DNA from: Armillaria gallica
Taxonomy: Eukaryota; Basidiomycota; Agaricomycetes; Agaricales; Physalacriaceae
Assembly: GCA_037576215.1 (NCBI GenBank)
Contig: JBANDB010000014.1
Location: 1,488,001-1,552,000, forward strand
DNA length: 64,000 bases
Direction of reading: 5' to 3'
Under the pieces are notes generated by a model that was given only the letters and a program-made list of their open reading frames with translations, made no database searches and was not told where the DNA came from. Numbering within the stretch: position 1 is the stretch's first letter; each line of letters begins with the position of its first letter. Positions 54,213 through 64,000 of the stretch are shown here, piece after piece. The position numbers were made by a program, and so were the translations under genes.

Positions 54213-55018
54213 TGTTACACTGTTGACATGGCATGTGTCAGGGATATGCCAAATAGACAAAGGTAACTCGCATGAGTGGAGGTCCACGGAGTGTGTGGGC
54301 TTTGGTGAAGCTATTAGCAACATCACCCTTGAGCCGAAGCCTTAAGATAGGATTGTGGAGTGGAGTCCATGGAGAGCAAGAGTTTGGATAGAGTAAAGAT
54401 ACTGTACTATTTCAACCGTTAATTTACATAACACATAACAGGGCCTTGTGAAGTGAAGCTCTCAGTATTTCGTAACATGTAACAAGCCCTCTGCAGAGGT
54501 GATACATGTTTAAAATGGTAAATTTTCAGGTCCAGCTGGCACCAGACACTCTTAATATAGTAAATTTGTATCATTTTTCAGTGAATGAACCTCTAGTCAT
54601 TTGGCCATATAGCATAACACATAACACCCCATGAAGCTATGGTCAAAATAGTACAGTAGTCCAACAGAGTGGAGGCCATGAACTTGAGAGCAATAGGATT
54701 TAGACTTGGAGTCAGAGATAGATTTGGCTAAACCAAGTTGATATTCGAACTGAGTATCTACAAGTAATTCTACAGTATATATATGAGTATGTAATCCGAG
54801 TCGGAGTCTGATGGAATCTGATGGAGGTCTGTTTGCTACCAAATTCGGGTTCTAGATTTAATATGTGAAATAGTAAAATGAAACAGAAATAAAATGTTAA
54901 ATAGAGTAAGTAAATGGTAAGCAGCTGGAGGCTGTGGAGGTCCAATAGTGTGATCTGTTGAGGTGAAGTCTGTGCTTGAAGTTAGTGTGAAGTAGAGGTC
55001 TGCAGCATGCATGTAACA
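54213..55018 (-). repeat. 3' LTR of the Gypsy element
   Basis: 806 bp bounded by a perfect 7 bp inverted terminal repeat: TGTTACA at 54213-54219 and TGTAACA at 55012-55018. On the minus strand the LTR therefore starts TGTTACATGC and is directly preceded by a polypurine tract. No second LTR in the window allows an age estimate or a check of the target duplication. Boundary is inferred from termini and the tract, not from alignment. Confidence 0.7.
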
Positions 55019-55020
55019 GT

Positions 55021-55034
55021 ATCCCCCCCTTAGT
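55021..55034 (-). other. Polypurine tract next to the 3' LTR
   Basis: On the minus strand CTAAGGGGGGGAT stands immediately before the LTR start, the position and composition expected of the plus-strand primer of an LTR retrotransposon. It defines which side of the LTR is internal. Confidence 0.7.
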
Positions 55035-55180
55035 GTTCTTGCTCTCAAGAGCACTGACCCTGATGGCCGATCAATATGGTTATATGTGCACAAAATGTGA
55101 CCATGGGAATTTTGCAACTTAACCTCCTACTTTTATCATTCTTTCTTTTTCATCGCTAACTCCTCTCCTCATCGCATAAA

Positions 55181-56906
55181 ATGTCAGTGCCCATTGAATA
55201 CTGTGACTCCGTCACCCTGAGCTTACGTGTCAGCCTTGACCCCACCCAATCTTTCTTTTGAAGATTACAAGCAGCTGACAAATGAGCGGACTGCCACAGA
55301 GGAGCACTATGATACAGCCATGAGTCAACATGAAGACTGAAGACTGTGAAGGCGAAGGAGGCCTGGGCAGAAAAACTGAAGCAGGATAAACAGACATGTC
55401 TACTCAAGGTTGAGGCATTGAAAAAGGAGAAGGAGGAGGCTGAGAGAAAGGTGGAGGTGAAGAGACAGGAGGACGAGCGGCTCTGGTTGGAGGCTGAGAA
55501 GGCAGCAAGGGAGTTGAAGGAAAGAGAGGAGGCTGCAGAGCATAAGCAGCTGGATGACTTGAAGGCCAAGAAGGATAAGGAGAAGGAACAGGAGGATGAG
55601 GCAATGAGTTGGCTTTGAAGGCTGCTGGTGCTTCATCAGCAAGTGACAGCAACTTCAAGGTGGATCTGGCAGATCCAAAGACAGCTGCTAAGGCTGAATT
55701 GAGGAGAAAGCATGAGATTGCCAAGGGCAAGAAAAGAGCAGAAACTGCAGAGCCTTGGAAACACAAATTCTGGTCTGCAAGCATGGTGGAGGACAGTGGA
55801 GAAGAGGGTGGGGGTGCATCAGCAGGGCTGTCAACCTCTAAACAACTGAAGACTGAGCCTGCACCCCAGGTACAAGACAAGGTGTTTTCTGGGAATGGTA
55901 CATGGTGCCATCGGATACTATTTTATTTACTGACTTTGGTTAGGATGCTGTGGCAAATGTTGGGCTGATAAGGCAGCCTGTTTTATCCATGGTGGACTCC
56001 AAACCTGTCAGCAGTGCCATGTCAAGAAGGTGCAGTGCTCCTTTAATAAAATTGGTGATAAAGGTAGCACTGCAGATTCTGGCAGCATGCTGGAAATTCT
56101 TCAAGACATTTCATCAAGGCTAGCGCGTTTGGAGGAGAAGGTGGATATGGTTGCAGAGAGGGTAGAGGACCTATGGATGATTACCATGAGGATTATGACA
56201 TCAAGTACCCAGACGACCTTTCTTCAAAATCCCTGAAGGCCAAGTTCGAGGCATCATAAATGGAGCTCTGGAAGACTGGTGACATTTACAGTGAGGCACT
56301 GCATCAGATGGCCAGGCAACAACTTAATAGATACATGGTTATAATCAAGGGAGAGAGTCTTCAGTTGCTGGCTTTGGATCTTCCACTGGGTATGGACAAT
56401 CTGTACGAATCCTTAATAAGTTGTTCTGGATCAGAACCACCAGCACCTCTGGTTTGCATGAGCAGATGCTGGCTTGCAACAAGTTCTTGTGAGCCTGCCA
56501 GGATTTCTACAACACGCATGGATGCCAAAAGGAGTGGCAGCTATGGAAAAGGCTGTTGAAGGATCAAGAAGGGTACCATGTGGAGGATTCTGATGAGCCA
56601 TTGGACTTGGAGGAGGAAGTTCAGGAGGAAATGGTCCCAGGAGCGGAATCCATCGGCATTCCGGAGTTGGATGCCTTAATTAAGATGCCCATGCCTGAAG
56701 TGGATCCAGAGGAAGAAATGGAGAAGGAGCTCTGACAGCAGATGATGGTGAGGATGAGGGCCAACAAACAGTCAAGGGGTGAAGAAGTTGAGGGTGAGGT
56801 GGAGATGTATAAGGACTTGGAGCCGATACTGGTACAGGAGGTGGAATTGGAAAAGGAAGTGGTTGAGGTAGATATGGTGGGTCCATCTGGTGCTGAGGCC
56901 TCTTGA
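55181..56906 (+). pseudogene. Broken antisense gene with coiled coil and Zn2Cys6-like cluster, inside the Gypsy element
   Basis: Runs opposite to gag-pol, between pol and the 3' LTR. From ATG 55181 there is a short start, then EDYKQLTNERTATEEHYDTA, a long charged coiled coil (55346-55615; EKEEAERKVEVKRQEDER) and PKTAAKAELRRKHEIAKGKK. A proper 46 nt intron (55898-55943, GTACAT..TTAG) joins FSGNG to the cysteine cluster at 55949-56038, spaced C-x2-C-x6-C-x8-C-x2-C-x6-C. Then MLEILQDISSRLARLEEKVD, another coil, and an acidic tail (VEDSDEPLDLEEEVQEEM) ending at 56906. Frame breaks near 55330 and 55600, around 56170, and a stop near 56490 make it nonfunctional. Function unknown; the cluster spacing suits DNA binding. 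Confidence 0.6.
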
Positions 56907-57178
56907 ACTCTTTTGCCACCTTTGTAGATATTTAATTTGTATTTTTTGATAGCATTGTACAATGCCAGGGCCCCAGGGGTTCCATAATATATTGACTTTC
57001 TTGGACTTGAGGTTAGGAAATAGGAAAGAGAGTGAGAACAGAGCTAATGAGTTCTGTTCCTGATTAAGAAACAAATTTGCAATAGTTTTTGTGGATTTGA
57101 TTTGAAATAGAAAAGGTCAGAGCTGATGGAAACCAATAATGTTACAAAATATGACAGAGGAAGTTAGATGGTGGATTT

Positions 57179-59297
57179 TCAGATGGTGATCTTGGATAAG
57201 GGTCCTGGTTTGTCTGAATAACGACAGTGAAAATCTTCAATGAAATTGTCAGTGGAGAACTTGATAGCTGGTAATCAAGCAAAAAATTTGTCAGTGCCTT
57301 CATAGCCTAACCATTGAATCCTGTAGAGAAGGGGACACTGGAACTGGCAGTCAAGCTTGGAGTCTAGGATCTGAGTTATTTTGTACTGCTCTTCACCATT
57401 GACTTCTACTGGAGATGGCAGAGGTTGAGTGTGGTTAAGAATAGTGTTTTCTTCTATGGCTTCCAGTTGTAATACATAGAAGACAGGGTGGATGGCACAG
57501 AGGTCTGATGGAAGTTTGAGGGTGAAGGAATGAGAGCCTGGCTGAGCTGTGATTTTGAATGGGCCAAGGAATTTCTCTGTGAATTTTGCAGTAGGGCAGG
57601 TAGTCTTGATATGTTTGGAGCTAAGATAGACTTTGTCACTTACTTTGAAAGAAGGAGCTGGATTCTGGCACTTGTCCGCTTGGATCTTGTAGTGAGACTG
57701 TGCCTGAGTGATTTCATCATGTAGGAATTGGTGTAGTTCATCAAGGTTGACTACAAAGCTGTGGGCCTGAGTGGAGGTGATATTGTATTCAGGGTGAACA
57801 GTGATATTGGGATGGTATCCTTTGTTAGCGAAGAATGGAGAGATTCCAGTGGAGATGTTCAGAGCATTGTTGTATGCAAACTCTGCAATGGATAGTAGTA
57901 AATCCCAGTTGTCCTGTTAATAAGAACAATAGATGTGGATGTACTGTTCCAAGGTTTGGTTTGCATGTTCCATTTGTCTGTCAGCCTCCAGATGATATCT
58001 AGAAGTGAAGTGAAGTTCCATGTCAAGGGCTTTAACAAGGGCGCATGTAAATTGGGAGACAAATTTGGAGCCATGGTCAGAAGTGATGTGGTTAGGGACA
58101 TCATGCTTAGAGAAAACATGAATGACGAATAACCAGACAAGTTCTTCAGAATTAATAGTGTCATGAGTAGTGATAAAGATGGCTTGTTTGCTTGCACAGT
58201 CAATTACTACAAGGATAGTAGTGAATCCATTGGAGTCTAGTAACTGTTCAATGAAATCCATTGAAATAGAATCCCACAAATGTTCCAGAACTGGCAGGGG
58301 TTTAGGCAAACTATAAGGACAATGTCTAAGTGTCTTGTTGTGACTGCAAATCATACAAGATTTGATGTAGTGGCAAACATATTCATGCATCTGTGGCCAG
58401 GTATAGTTCTGTTGGACAAATTCTAAGGTCTGATTTTGGCCAAAATGACCTGCCAAGATGTGATTGTGATTGTTTTGTAGGACACAGAGATGGAGATTCT
58501 CAGAGTCCATAACATGATTATCAAGACAGAGAATGTCTGATTCATCTATGGACCACCAAGAGGGAGAAGTGGGAGTGTAAGATTTGGCCTGCCAGAGACC
58601 TTTGGCAGCCATAGAGTCATATGGTTGTGCTTGCTTAATATCTGAATGGAGCTTGTCAATGTCCATCATAGCACTAGCATGGAGGGTAGGGCCTTCAAGA
58701 AAAGTAGTGTGGAGAGACACAGAGAATTGTTCTTGAGTGAATACAGGATGGAAATTGTGTGGATTGACTGCTGTGTATTGACTATCCCCCTCTTTTGGAT
58801 AGACGTCCCATCGTCTAGTGAGTGCATCCAGTTTTCCTTCAAGTTTTCCCAGTCGGAAACAGATTACTAGGTTGAATTGGAATAGGTATTTGGACCACCG
58901 GACTTGCTGTTGGATAAGAATCTTGGTGGTTGAAAAATATTCAAGATTCTTGTGGTCTGTTACGACATCAATCGGATCAGCAGAGCCTTCAAGGTAGTGA
59001 TGCCAGTATTTAAAGGCTTCAAAGATAGCTAGGAGCTCTTTATCATGGGTGTTGTAGTTGAGTTCAACATTGTGAAGGCTCCAGGATAAGAAAGCAATGA
59101 GGTGGATTTTGCCATCTTCAAGGTAGATAGAGAGGATGGCAGCAATAGCATAGTCAGAGGTGTTGGTCTCCACAACTAATTACCAGTCAGGAATCCAATG
59201 GGTAAGGATAGGAGCATGAGTGAAGGCTTGCTTCAGTTCATTGAAGGCAGTCATGCACTTGTTATTGAATTTCCATGGAGTTCCTTTGCATGTGAGG
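57179..59297 (-). pseudogene. Gypsy pol: RNase H, integrase and chromodomain-like end
   Basis: From the right: KGTPWKFNNKCMTAFNELKQ, then RNase H starting VETNTSDYAIAAILS with FEAFKYWHHYLEGSADPIDV; integrase zinc finger HILAGHFGQNQTLEF with SCMICSHNK; integrase core with MDFIEQLLDSNGFTTILVVI, HITSDHGSKFVSQF and YHLEADRQMEHANQTLEQY. The 418-codon frame stops at 57917. Past that stop the expected sequence continues (QDNWDLLLSIAEFAYNNALN, GPFKITAQPGSHSFTLKLPS) to a chromodomain-like YKITQILDSKL with YRIQWLGYEGTD (57287-57395), ending near 57179. Several residues differ from the usual ones by C-to-T type changes. Confidence 0.85.
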
Positions 59298-59302
59298 CAG
59301 TG
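59298..59302. repeat. Left copy of 5 bp target duplication CAGTG
   Basis: CAGTG at 59298-59302 matches CAGTG at 60865-60869. Removing the sequence between one copy and the other restores the pol frame across IIPLT and HCLTCKGTPW, which shows this is a duplicated target site. Confidence 0.75.
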
Positions 59303-60864
59303 AAGAGACTCTGTGTGTGCAGGCTAGAAATGCAACAGCATCAAAGACACTGATCAGACTCACATCCAACACTACACATACAAACCCTCAAAGTTTTGGG
59401 GGATATTATGTGATAGAAGCAGATTGAAGCAAAACAACTAAACTCTCAGAATATATGATACACATGTATAGTGATAGCGCTTGTAGGATATCTAGATCTT
59501 TCTAATTTGACTTTATAACAAGAGGGGTGACAGATGTTGCCAGGCCTCAAGGCAAGGTGTACTACAATACACAACTCATTGCTATACACCCACAAAACCC
59601 TCAATAAGTCTTGTGCAACACACACGGGTGACCAAAAAGAACTTAAACACACCCTAAACATGACTCAAAGCTTGTGCTCTAAGCAGAAACCCTTCACAAA
59701 ATGTCCACTCAAGCCACAGGATTTGAACCTATGCACTCAAGCATCCAAACTGATCGTAGACCCACAGGGTTCGAACCTATGTGATCCAGAGACACAATAA
59801 CCAAATAAACCCCATCCGACAAGCCAAAGGGTTTGAACCTCTGCCGCCTGTAGCACTGCACATCACAAGAAAACCTCAAAACTCAAGAGCGCATCTGCAA
59901 TGACACAAATCTCTTATTCTCAGATTAGAGCGCAAGTCAACCAATCACTCAAACAGTACACAAGTCCCACGTTAGCTTTCTATGCCTCACGCACAATACT
60001 CAAGTCACTCAAATATTATCAATAAAAGGTCTATTCTCTCACTTGAAGTTACAAACAAATCCCAAAGCTAGAGCGCTAAGCTGAGGGCTTTTGCACTCCA
60101 ACCAGGGAAGTTCAAAACTTGTACACTATTACTACACTATGGTATTTATACTTTGCACTCTACATATTAATACATCCTTAAATAGTAACTCTTGGCTTGT
60201 GGAACTTTCTTTCTGGGGTCCCATGCATGTTGCCATAATCACACCATTGCTTGGTGCTTACTCAGAGCTCTGGCTTGGGGCCAGATCCTGGTCTCTCAGT
60301 TGCACAACATCGGTTAGCCACACTATTCACGTGTACTGATGTTGCCTAGTATCTTCTTGGAGTTGTAGCCTAGTGCACAACTCATCTTTATGGTAATAAT
60401 ATCTTTTAGTGATTTCCATGGTTTTCTAGGACCACCAGCTTCTAGTCTAGGCCTTGCATGCATCGGCCAAAGTCAGAGACATCAGTCTTACTCTAATTCT
60501 AAACACTCTGAGGTCTAGAGCACTAGCTACCAGCATGGCAGTGCCCTGTGTGTCATAAATCAAGGTTGCATAAAGTATCAATTATCTCCTGAGCTTCGCT
60601 GGTTCTATTCTTAGTGCACATCTTCTATGCATTGTCAGCATACTCAGTGTCAAATGCTGGGGCTTTAGACTTAGTGTGACCCTTATGGTATCACTCTACA
60701 GTTAAGCCTTGTGCTCCACTGAACATCACTCAAGGTATTACATTGCCTGCACTTAGGGCATTGTGCTCTAAGGTATATCTCATTGCCTTGGTATCTAGAT
60801 TTTATAAAATGTATGTATTGATACATTTCGTGAAATTACACATGTGAACACTTTTCAAGCATGT
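59303..60864. mobile_element. 1562 bp noncoding insertion in pol, LTR-like, flanked by CAGTG
   Basis: Sequence with no coding content splitting the Gypsy pol between reverse transcriptase and RNase H. A 5 bp duplication on both sides indicates an integrase-type insertion; the size and lack of ORFs suggest a solo LTR or a nonautonomous element. Ends are AAGAGACTCTGTG on the left and CAAGCATGT on the right; no terminal inverted repeat seen. Three copies of a GGRTTYGAACCT motif lie at 59719-59730, 59767-59778 and 59829-59840. It inserted after the Gypsy element. Confidence 0.65.
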
Positions 60865-60869
60865 CAGTG
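60865..60869. repeat. Right copy of target duplication CAGTG
   Basis: See the left copy at 59298-59302; this one borders the broken end of the reverse transcriptase frame. Confidence 0.75.
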
Positions 60870-61790
60870 GGTTAAAGGAATAATGATGTCACTGTACTCA
60901 TGGATAAAGCAGCAGTAGAAATTGGCAAAGCTAAGGAAGGATTGGATATCTTTAACTTTCTGTGGAACTGGCCAATCTAAAATAGCCTTGACCTTGTCTT
61001 TGAACATGTGGAGGCCCTCCAGTTGTAGAATGTATCCTAGATATTCCATGGAGTCCCAGTGGAACTTATATTTGGAGCCTTTGCAGTAGAGCCTGTTTGC
61101 TCTTAGTCTGCACAGAACTTTGCATATGTGTTCCTGGTGCTCTGTGGGATTATTGGAATAGATGAGGATGTCATCAAGATATACAACTACGGAAACGTCA
61201 AGCATGTCAGCAAAAATGTCATTCACAAAGTGTTGGAACACTGTAGGAGTGTTGGTGAGTCCAAAAGGCATGACACGCCATTCAAAGGAGCCGTAATAGG
61301 TCTGGAAGGTGGTTTTCCATTCATCACCTTTGGCTATGTATACAAGATGATAAGCATGTCAAAGATCAAGTTTGGTATAGATGCAAGCAGAGCATGTGGA
61401 GTCAAGGAGATTAGAAATGAGTGGAAGGGAATAGTGGTTTTTCTTGAATATCTTGTTTAAGCCATGGAAATTGACACAAAGATAGAGTTCTCCAGTTTTT
61501 TTCTTGACAAAGAGAACCAGAGCTCTGTGGGGAGAATGTGAGGATGTGATGAATCCGCTACAGAGATTATCATCAATAAACTCATATAAAGCTTTGAGCT
61601 TGGACTCTGAGAGGGAGTAAATTGACCCAAGCAGAGGAGACATTCCTTCCTCAATATTGATCTTGAGGTTGTATGGTCTATGCTTGGGGAGTTTCTCAGA
61701 GAGTGAGTCACTGAATACATCAGCAAAGTCATGATATTCTACTGGTACATCAGTCATATCCGGTGGGGCTGCAGAGCCAGCCATTCCACT
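60870..61790 (-). pseudogene. Gypsy pol: reverse transcriptase
   Basis: Two frames interrupted by a stop within the family motif LDLxHAYHLV near 61360. The N-terminal part has YHDFADVFSDSLSEKLPKHR and ALVLFVKKKTGELYLCVNFH plus GLNKIFKKNHYSLPLISNLL. The C-terminal part has WRVMPFGLTNTPTVFQHFVN and the catalytic YLDDILIYS intact, then AILDWPVPQKVKDIQSFLSF with FANFYCCFIHEYSDIIIPLT. Domain order and wording are typical of Ty3/Gypsy. Confidence 0.88.
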
Positions 61791-61955
61791 GATGTTAGGT
61801 GCAGAAGGTTGGAGGGTGTATTATTGAGCTCCATCTTTAGCACATGCTTGAACAAAAGTGGCTGTGGAAATGATAGATATCTTGGGTGTAACTGTTGCAG
61901 AAAGGAAAGGGATGGTAGGGTAGGAATAGATAGGTTCATATGGTGGCAGAGTCCA

Positions 61956-62546
61956 TCAGGATCTTGGAGTTGGCTTGGAAGCCAGGGTTGGAATAGGAAT
62001 AGGAGTTGGACAAGGAATGTCCATGTGGTTAGATGCAGTTGCATTGGAGACTGCGGAAGCGCTTGCAGGGGAAGAGACACTTGGTAATGGTGAACAGAAA
62101 GTGATACTGTGCTTTACCCAGTCAATCAATGGATTGCAGTGGGAAAGCCAGTTGTATTCCAGAACAATGTTACAGTATGAATCTAGACAGGTGACATAGA
62201 AGTCAATAGGGATGATGTTTCTGGCAGGGAAATGGACTGGAAGAGTGATGAATTGAGAGATGTGAGATCTGGCAGTGCCATCAAGAAGCCAAAGTTGAAC
62301 AGGAGGGATAGGTTTGGTAGGAAGGTTGTGGTCCTCAACATACTTGGTGTCGACAAAACAGTGGTTTGAACTGGAGTCAACTAAGGCAAGGAAATGAAGG
62401 ATAGTAATGATTGGGGAGCCATTGGTCTCTGTACCAGAGCTAACTTCAGAAGAGAGTAATACAGTGAGTGAATGATTTGAAAGAGTGGTGGTATTGAGGA
62501 CAATCTCCGATGTGTGATTACAGTCAATGCAACCCTGATCTTGCAT
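61956..62546 (-). pseudogene. Gypsy aspartic protease region
   Basis: Contains LVDSSSNHCFVDTKYVEDHN, then PPVQLWLLDGTARSHISQFI, FYVTCLDSYCNIVLEYNWL and NPLIDWVKHSITF. The family active site DSGSSH appears here as DSSSNH, a Gly-to-Ser change that would abolish activity and is explained by a single G-to-A change. Confidence 0.8.
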
Positions 62547-63800
62547 GGAGGATACAGGGCTGCCCTCTAGTTTTTGACTCCATCAGAGCTGGATCATCAG
62601 AGGCAGGAGCAGGTTCTTCAACTTCCACAGTATGGCCCTTAGCAGAGGCCATGGCCTTGCATTTGTTGCAATCCTCAGTTTTGTGCTTGCTTTCACAGAA
62701 CATACAGAGATTATTCTTCCAGTGGCAGTCCTTTTCTTCTTGAATAAGGCAGCTGTCTTTGCCTAGCTTATCAGCATAGGGCTTTGGATTGGAAGTGGAT
62801 TCTGAGGAATTGGAATCTGAAGACTTCAGAGTAGAACTGGAGGCCAAAGAATTGGAGTTCAAAGTGGAACCCTTGGATTTAGGGTTGTTGGAATATGAGC
62901 TGGAAGACTTGCTTTCCTGATTTTCACAAGATATCTCAGTCCTTCAAGTCCAATAGTGAGCATTGAGTTCCTAGGCCAGGAAGCGCATGTCATGGAGATT
63001 GTTAGGCTTTCCATGGTGAGCCATATCATCCTTGATGCATGTGCAGAGTCCATGGTAAAAGGCATGATGGAGAAAATTATTGCCATAGCCAATTTAAGAG
63101 GCGTATTGGTTGAACTGAACTATATACTTCATGATTCGGTCTTCGTTGCACATCCAGAGATGTTCAAGAGTGTCCTCAGCATCTCTGATGGCATCAAAAG
63201 GACCAAAGTTGGTTTGGAGTTTGTTAAGGAAAGTGGCATAAGAGTATTTCCATGCCAGTAAATTTCATGGATTTGGACAAAGAATGTCTGGTTCAAACCA
63301 GTCAAGAGCAGTGCCAGAAAGGAAAGAGATGGTGTAGCTGACTTTACTGGCATTCGCCACAAAAGCAGTGGGTCTGTCATTAAAGTTGAACTGAAGGGAG
63401 ACAATGAAAGCCTTGAGCTTCTGCAGGTCAGAACCATCAAAAGTATCAGGTTTTTTGACCTTGGTGCAAATGTTGTTGGGTCGAGGATTGTTTAGCAAAG
63501 TGGAAACCCTGCATAACAGATTCATGAATTCTCACAAGAAATCTTGTTCATTGGGAGTATTATTACTGGGTCCACCTGGTCCTCCTGGGCTATTGGGACC
63601 TCCAGGACCTCCAGGACCACCAAGACCTCCAGGACCATTTGGGCTACCTGGTTGTGAGTCAAATCTATTGTCACCCTGGTTGTGTTGATTCAAAAAATGA
63701 ATAGGGGCATTAGTTTTGCCTCCAGAATCATCGGATTCTGGGGTGTCCAGTTGTCTCCCATTGAAGGTGAGTTGAGGTGCTGGGGTGTGTGAATCTGGGT
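62524..63800 (-). pseudogene. Gypsy gag, fragmented
   Basis: From the right: a Gly/Pro-rich segment (63565-63660, [18 protein letters not shown]), then [40 protein letters not shown] and FLSGTALDWFEPDIL. The gag helices follow in other frames (NKLQTNFGPFDAIRDAEDTL). The zinc knuckle is KNNLCMFCESKHKTEDCNK, one residue short of the canonical C-x2-C-x4-H-x4-C. Several frame breaks and stops. The N-terminus runs toward the window end, where nothing more is recognisable. Confidence 0.8.
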
Positions 63801-64000
63801 TCTCTCGGTATCCATCAAATATGCCAGTCCTTCAGCAATGTGAAAGATTATTGGGTGGTGGAGTACTGAAGGGGTTAGGAGAACCATAGTGGTTGGATTG
63901 ACAAGCAGTAAAGCTGGAGTGACTGTAAGTTTTCCTATGGGATAGTTGTCCTCTGATGGAGGCTGATCTGAAAAGTTTCAGATTTTCCTTAGATGCAGAT

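Larger units (their letters stand above)
54213..64000 (-). mobile_element. Ty3/Gypsy chromovirus-type LTR retrotransposon, degenerate, 5' part outside window
   Basis: Read on the minus strand the element runs gag (62524 to about 63800), protease, reverse transcriptase, RNase H, integrase, chromodomain, then a polypurine tract and the 3' LTR at the left end. The PR-RT-RH-IN order and a chromodomain-like end mark a chromovirus. Gag, RT and integrase wording is of the type common in Agaricomycetes. Stops and frame breaks occur in every domain, so it is dead. The 5' LTR and primer-binding site must lie beyond base 64000. Two extra items sit inside it: an antisense gene (55181-56906) and a separate insertion (59303-60864). 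Confidence 0.88.

Noticed and set aside
59700..59850. tRNA gene suggested by GGTTCGAACC
   Set aside because: No anticodon arm, acceptor pairing or A box could be found at the right distance; three imperfect copies point to a repeat.
63404..63688. Collagen-like GPP repeat protein on the + strand
   Set aside because: It is the antisense of the Gly/Pro-rich N-terminal part of the Gypsy gag, a known feature of that gag type.

Overview
The window is nuclear DNA from a mushroom-forming basidiomycete (Agaricomycetes type). It is packed with intron-rich eukaryotic genes (introns mostly about 45-60 bp, GT..AG), often with only about 75-120 bp between divergent start codons. It carries fungus-type genes (Zn2Cys6 regulator, MIC19, serine-rich cupredoxin, PhoD-like phosphatase). 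It ends in a decayed Ty3/Gypsy chromovirus-type retrotransposon of the kind common in basidiomycetes. All gene models are hand-spliced from the sequence; family names come from recognising conserved motifs, not from a search.

Layout. 1-5.7 kb: Rad57/XRCC3-like recombination gene (3' end outside the window), HID1, a secreted cupredoxin-like protein. 5.9-12.4 kb: SNF8 (ESCRT-II), POLD2 (DNA polymerase delta B-subunit), glutamate decarboxylase, PAP2 lipid phosphatase. 12.6-23.5 kb: an unknown Ser/acidic-rich protein, PRKRIP1, a BAR-SH3 endocytic protein, SWI/SNF SMARCD subunit, an orphan protein, a DUF2264 protein. 23.6-35.4 kb: KRI1, PhoD-like phosphatase, PEX6, GAR1, MIS14/NSL1, YJU2. 35.4-44.2 kb: DHX35 helicase, MIC19, a small membrane protein, a Zn2Cys6 transcription factor. 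44.4-53.5 kb: NUP37, a 58-codon membrane ORF directly before UMP kinase, a lipid kinase, RPN10, SCO1, ATG7. 53.5-64 kb: CpG-poor repeat territory with one LTR, a degenerate gag-pol on the minus strand, a 1.56 kb insertion inside pol, and a spliced but broken antisense gene with a Zn2Cys6-like cluster between pol and the LTR.

The genes are mostly housekeeping: RNA processing (PRKRIP1, YJU2, DHX35, GAR1, KRI1), DNA replication/repair, membrane traffic and degradation (HID1, SNF8, BAR-SH3, ATG7, RPN10), and mitochondria/peroxisomes (SCO1, MIC19, PEX6). No bacterial-style operon, CRISPR array or biosynthetic cluster is visible.

The most interesting part is the right end. The Gypsy element apparently carries an extra antisense gene. 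Its protein-coding region shows C-to-T type decay, including at active sites. The loss of CpG reaches back from the repeat block into the 3' part of the neighbouring ATG7 gene, whose reading frame nevertheless stays intact.
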